Of a DNA stretch of 64,000 bases, positions 59,701 to 64,000 are shown one piece after another. The position numbers and the translations under genes were made by a program. How positions within the stretch are numbered: the first letter of the stretch is position 1; every line of letters starts with the position of its first letter. Below the pieces are notes generated by a model, which did no database searches, had not been told where the DNA came from, and saw only the letters and a program-made list of their open reading frames with translations. Source of the DNA: Cardinalis cardinalis (taxonomy: Eukaryota > Chordata > Aves > Passeriformes > Cardinalidae); the NCBI GenBank assembly GCA_014549065.1, contig JACDOX010000024.1, forward strand, positions 6,791,577-6,855,576, given 5' to 3'.

Positions 59701-62700
59701 TTCCTCTTCATTCAAAGAATANAGATAATTTGTGTGATTAATCCGGACTCTCTTTCCAACTTTTTGCCTTATTTATTATCTGTCCATGCTAAGTGCTTTT
59801 GTTGAGGACTCTCAATTCATACACAGCATGAGAGAAATTTAGTATTCTTTTTAAAAGATATTTCAATTAATATTATTCCATTTACTGTGCCTTAAAATTT
59901 TCTGCATTTTGTATTGTCCTTATCATTGTTTTTTTTGTGTACCTGAAAAATCTTCTGATCCAAATTTTTCATAAACTTATTTCTATAGAATCACTTGGCA
60001 ATCTCAATATACAAACTTACTATTTTCATCCTTCCTCATTTCTCATCAGGTAAAAGTGACTGAAAGATGTGATCCCACCTAGTTAGCTGCAAGTCACCTC
60101 ACCTTGACTTCTTTAGTCACCNTACTTCACAATGAATATGTTCCTACTGCACAGTACTACACATATCTCTATTATGTGACAGTATTATAGATTTAATTTT
60201 TTTTCCTCTATTATTTATTTCATTACATGTTATTTCATCCACAATGCCTTCCCTGTTCACCTGCTGTGGCTGAGGAACTTCACAGTTTCAATAGCAGGAA
60301 AATAGCAAATAGTGACAGCAAAATTTGCAGCCCAGCTACAAATTTTAGTGAATAAAAACAACCTAAGTAAAGAACCTTTNAAAAACAAGTGGCAACAGGA
60401 TGGCAGATTGTAAGGTGGTTCATAGTGTAAAGTGTGTATTAAATTATCCTCAGATCTGGAGTCTCTGAATACTTTTAAATATCCACTTTTGGCAGATGTT
60501 NAAGCCATGAACTCATCTGATCATTTGGATTCTATGTTGTCTGTGAAAATTTTATGCAATGTTTCAGTCTGAGGGAATACATTTTAATATTTATTATGTG
60601 TTTCTTTGTGCCCTGGTACTGTCCTAGCTGATTATTTTGCACCACATGACATGCACTGCTAGAGCAAGTTGTTGTATTTATTTTGTTATGAAGCAGCAGT
60701 CATAGCTATCAGTGGCGTTATGGGAAATACTTCTGCTTAATCGTTTGAGTTTCTGGGTTTAGGGATCTCTGGTCTTAGAGGCAGCAGGAGTTCTGTTTCT
60801 GGAGAGGCGTCTTCATTGTTCTAGTCATGGACAAATAAGAAATATTTGCATTTTGTCTAACGGAAATAATTATTGAGAAACTTTCACATTAGGAATATTG
60901 AGCATACAAAATCAATATGTATTCTGCAATAGTTATCCATTTTTCAGCCTATGTATGGTACAATGAAATAATTCTGTACTTCTGTTTTCCTAAAGTAACT
61001 GAAGTTAGTAATTTGCTATAATACAGTTATCCTCTTCCTTTTGGTGAGAGTTAGCAACTGAATTAAAAGTGAAAATTCTATTTAAATCCTAAAAAATAGC
61101 TGAAGACACTTTTACTGATTTTGANTTAAAGGAATTNGGGAAATGGCTTAANCTAAGCACAAAAGAGTAACTCTTAAATTCCTAATTCTTTAAGACACTT
61201 CAAAAAAGTCTCCTTTAATTAAATAGATATAACATAACAGTCCTAAACTGTTCACTGCAAAAACTTTTACTTGCANGAGGAAAAAAAGGTGTGGTTGACC
61301 CCATAAAAGTAGTTTTTAAAAAATGGATGTGTCTGGGCCTCATTCACTGCTTTGTAGCTCTTCTTCTAAATTGATAACTTAACCACAATACTTATAAAAA
61401 CAATTGATCGAATTCTCTGATGCATAAATTATTTATGCATCCTGAACTGTTGTTTTATTATGATATGCTTGGATTTAGGCATACCAAATTTATATTTTTT
61501 TAAAGGAAACTAAGAAATGGAAGTAACTGGTAAACCTTGAAACTGTTTCCTGGGGGCATTCTTGCAGTTCGTATTTTTGAGCTATTATCACTGAAGCATA
61601 TATTTGAGTAGATGAAGTATTAGTGTGTTTGTCAAAAATGTGATGGTGAGCATCACCCTCTTCAGGTAGCTGCCAGTGAAGGAAAAAAAAATGTTTCTGT
61701 TGCTTCCAGACAATTTCTAAAGATGTCCTCACTATGTGAAGGGCCATGTTTTCGTTCATAGAGCAGCAGCAGCAGGAAAACTAAAAGCAGGAATGACNTA
61801 AAATAGGCAGAGATTATTTCAGTTAGTAAAGTTTCTCTTTTTGTAACAAATATTAGTTAAACTGAAGACAAGTGAAAAAATAAATAGATTTTAAAATGAC
61901 CAGTTCCACTTTGGAAAGAAAATATAAAGATTCTGGTTTGTTTGCTGCTGAAACAGATTGTTCTTCTATAATTTAACATTTATTTTCTTTTAAATTTGGA
62001 TGTCTTTGATTTCAATGAGTTTTGAAAAATAAAAATAGGAATATCTGCAACTAAAAGATCTTACATTTTAGGATAAACTATTTCTAAATAATGAGTTAAG
62101 ATATTGGATAGTAAGAGCAAGCGGGTGCCTGAATTCTAAAATACATTAAATTTTCAAATGTTCTATATTTAGATTATTATTTTTTAATCTCTGAATGTGT
62201 TTCTAGATTTTCAGTATCAAATTTAGCAATCACTCTTGAAGTGACCTCACATAAGGATCTTGTTGACATTTTTTTCACTAGATAAGCAGATGCTTATTAA
62301 AGATTTTTCAATTATTGGTTTTATTCTTTTACAACCTAGTTGCTAGATATCCAGTCTTCAAAGTAAATATAGTCTGTGAACAACCTAATCAAATCCATCA
62401 AGCCATCTAGCAAATCAAAATTTAAACTCTCACAGAGTTTCCTGAGTCTTTATGTGGAAAGCATAATCTGAAAGATAGTAAGGAATTTAGGAGCTGAATT
62501 TATAGTGGTGNAAGACCATTATGTGAGCAATACCATGTAAAGTTCCATGAGGTAATACTCATCATAATAATAGTAAGCATTTTATTATAATATTAAAGAG
62601 CATTCAAAACTCTTTGGCATATCATCTTTCTCAGAAATGTCAAACTACCTTTTGTCAAATAATGCTGTTGATAATACCAGTTGATGCAATTTTGTACTGT

Positions 62701-62709
62701 TAAAAAGGT
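56711..62709. other. AT-rich non-coding stretch
   Basis: No genes are recognised. The minus-strand frames at 57581-57994 (137 codons) and 61490-61759 (89 codons) have no family motifs. A palindrome lies at 61419-61441. Confidence 0.5.
61419..61441. repeat. Perfect inverted repeat, 11-bp arms, 1-bp centre
   Basis: GATGCATAAAT, one T, then its exact reverse complement. Each arm contains ATGCATAA, which resembles an octamer/POU-type site. The regulatory meaning is speculative. Confidence 0.85.
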
Positions 62710-62775
62710 CATTATTATTATTATATTATATTTTATTTTATTNTNTTATTTTATTTTATTTTACTTTATTTTATT
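62710..62775. repeat. ATT / TTTTA microsatellite
   Basis: An ATT trinucleotide run (about 62710-62722) passes into imperfect TTTTA pentamers with two ambiguous bases. Confidence 0.92.
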
Positions 62776-62841
62776 GTAAGCTTTTTACTTTTTCAAGTAA
62801 TGATGCAAAGTTAGTTAATAAGTAGTTTTAGGCANTAATCA

Positions 62842-62867
62842 TTGAGACAACTTTGAGGTTGTCTCAA
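62842..62867. repeat. Perfect stem-loop, 10-bp stem, 6-base loop
   Basis: TTGAGACAAC, loop TTTGAG, then GTTGTCTCAA. The loop's last bases echo the arm's first, suggesting a local inverted duplication. No following T run or RNA-gene context was seen. Confidence 0.85.
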
Positions 62868-64000
62868 CAAAGCAGTTAAGAGGAACTTCTCTGCACGACT
62901 TCAACCTCTGCCTGGTTTCCAAATGATCCAGCATGGTAATTTGTGTTGGGACGTTAAAATCAGNAGATTATGATGCAAGTCATCCTATATCCCTGTATGC
63001 TATTGGTTATGAGGAACAAGTATCAATTAAGTTTTCCATGAGCCAATTCCATGGCCTTTTGGATACAAGCACTCCATCTTAGCCTGGTTTTTCTGCTGAA
63101 AAAATTAAAAGCTTTTTATATTGTACCATATTTATTTCATTATATGATAAGAATTCCATTTGACGTTCTTGCACCTCTTGGAAGTATGGTAATAAGATAT
63201 GTGTGTATATTTGCTGTTCGCCATAACAAAAGCCAGATAAATGTAATGGTGAAGGAAGTAATAAATCTACCTGAGTTTATGGCTTGGCCCTGTTCAAGTA
63301 GCAGTTAATACAAAAGATTTCTTCAAGTATAAAAAAGATAAAATGCGATACAACGAAATAGCTAAGTGAACCTAGAGGAAAAATATATCATTGCCTGTTA
63401 ATTTTAGACAACATATTTTTCCATAGAACACCCTCACTGGCGGTTAATACTTACTGTTTTCTTGAAAGCAATTACTCTACTGTGCAGTACATTAAACTGC
63501 AGAAAAACCACACCAATAAACAGGAATAATAACTATTCTTAAAAGTGTCCCCAGTGTGCTGTGATGTATCTATTGCTAACTCACATATTAAATCTAAACT
63601 GTTCAACAAACGCTGTAGAATGTATCTGCCGGGCTTAATCCAGCTTTTCTCATTTAGCATTCTTAACTGTAAAAAATTGGATGCAACACTGCAGTTTCAA
63701 CAATAACTCTCANAAAGTTTATTTAAATTTTCAGGAAACAATTTTAGAAACTAAGCCCATGTTGAAAAATCAGATACATGACAGAATAATAAAACCTCAT
63801 AAAACAGAATGATTGGCCTTTGTCTTGCAAACTATTTTGTATTGCTGCTACTGGGTCATCTGAACTAGGCAGTCTTCACATTTCAGACTTTTCATTCTAG
63901 ACCATGAAAAATATTACATTATTTAAATCTATTAATAAAGTGCTTTTTCTTTAATAATCACATACTGTAAAAGAAACTTTCTGGAACTCATTAGCCTATT
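62868..64000. other. AT-rich non-coding stretch
   Basis: No gene or repeat was recognised up to the end of the window. Confidence 0.5.

Noticed and set aside
1..64000. CRISPR arrays, operons, prokaryotic promoters, tRNA and rRNA genes
   Set aside because: None seen; the sequence is vertebrate nuclear DNA and no tRNA or rRNA signature was found by eye.

Overview
This window looks like vertebrate nuclear DNA, most likely from a bird and probably a songbird. It is AT-rich, almost free of genes, and carries repeats typical of birds: 3'-truncated CR1 LINE copies, a widespread avian solo LTR, a solo LTR with a 6-bp target duplication, and a decayed gammaretrovirus-like provirus. Isolated N bases are scattered throughout, and one gap of 369 Ns follows a GATA microsatellite. 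No protein-coding host gene can be assigned with confidence. The window is best read as a gene desert or part of a very long intron.

Layout: 1-1700 is unique AT-rich DNA ending in the GATA tract and the gap. Positions 2071-2485 hold a CR1 3' stub and a degraded avian LTR. Positions 7734-10607 hold the 3' part of an endogenous retrovirus on the + strand: the C-terminal half of integrase, an env gene broken by three reading-frame changes, a polypurine tract and a 3' LTR. gag, protease, reverse transcriptase, RNase H, the N-terminal half of integrase, the primer binding site and the 5' LTR are missing. About 870 bp downstream, 11477-12122 is an independent solo LTR with perfect 6-bp flanking duplications. 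One short candidate host exon, encoding a membrane-spanning peptide behind a good splice acceptor, lies at 14043-14199. It is weakly supported.

From 14.2 kb to the end the sequence is AT-rich and non-coding. It contains CR1 fragments at 43390-43918 (+), 51772-52415 (-), 54400-54541 (+) and probably 56420-56710 (-), two T/G-rich low-complexity blocks, small microsatellites, several perfect palindromes or hairpins, and a textbook G-quadruplex motif at 47148-47165. Several GC-richer patches (5150-5600, 13040-13360, 22690-23050, 28780-29070, 37440-37750) stand out from the background but could not be identified.

The genes do not work together as a pathway: the only recognisable coding material is retroviral and broken. 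I found no convincing previously undescribed system. The items most worth following up are the env-bearing provirus remnant, the candidate membrane-protein exon, the G-quadruplex motif and the perfect palindromes.
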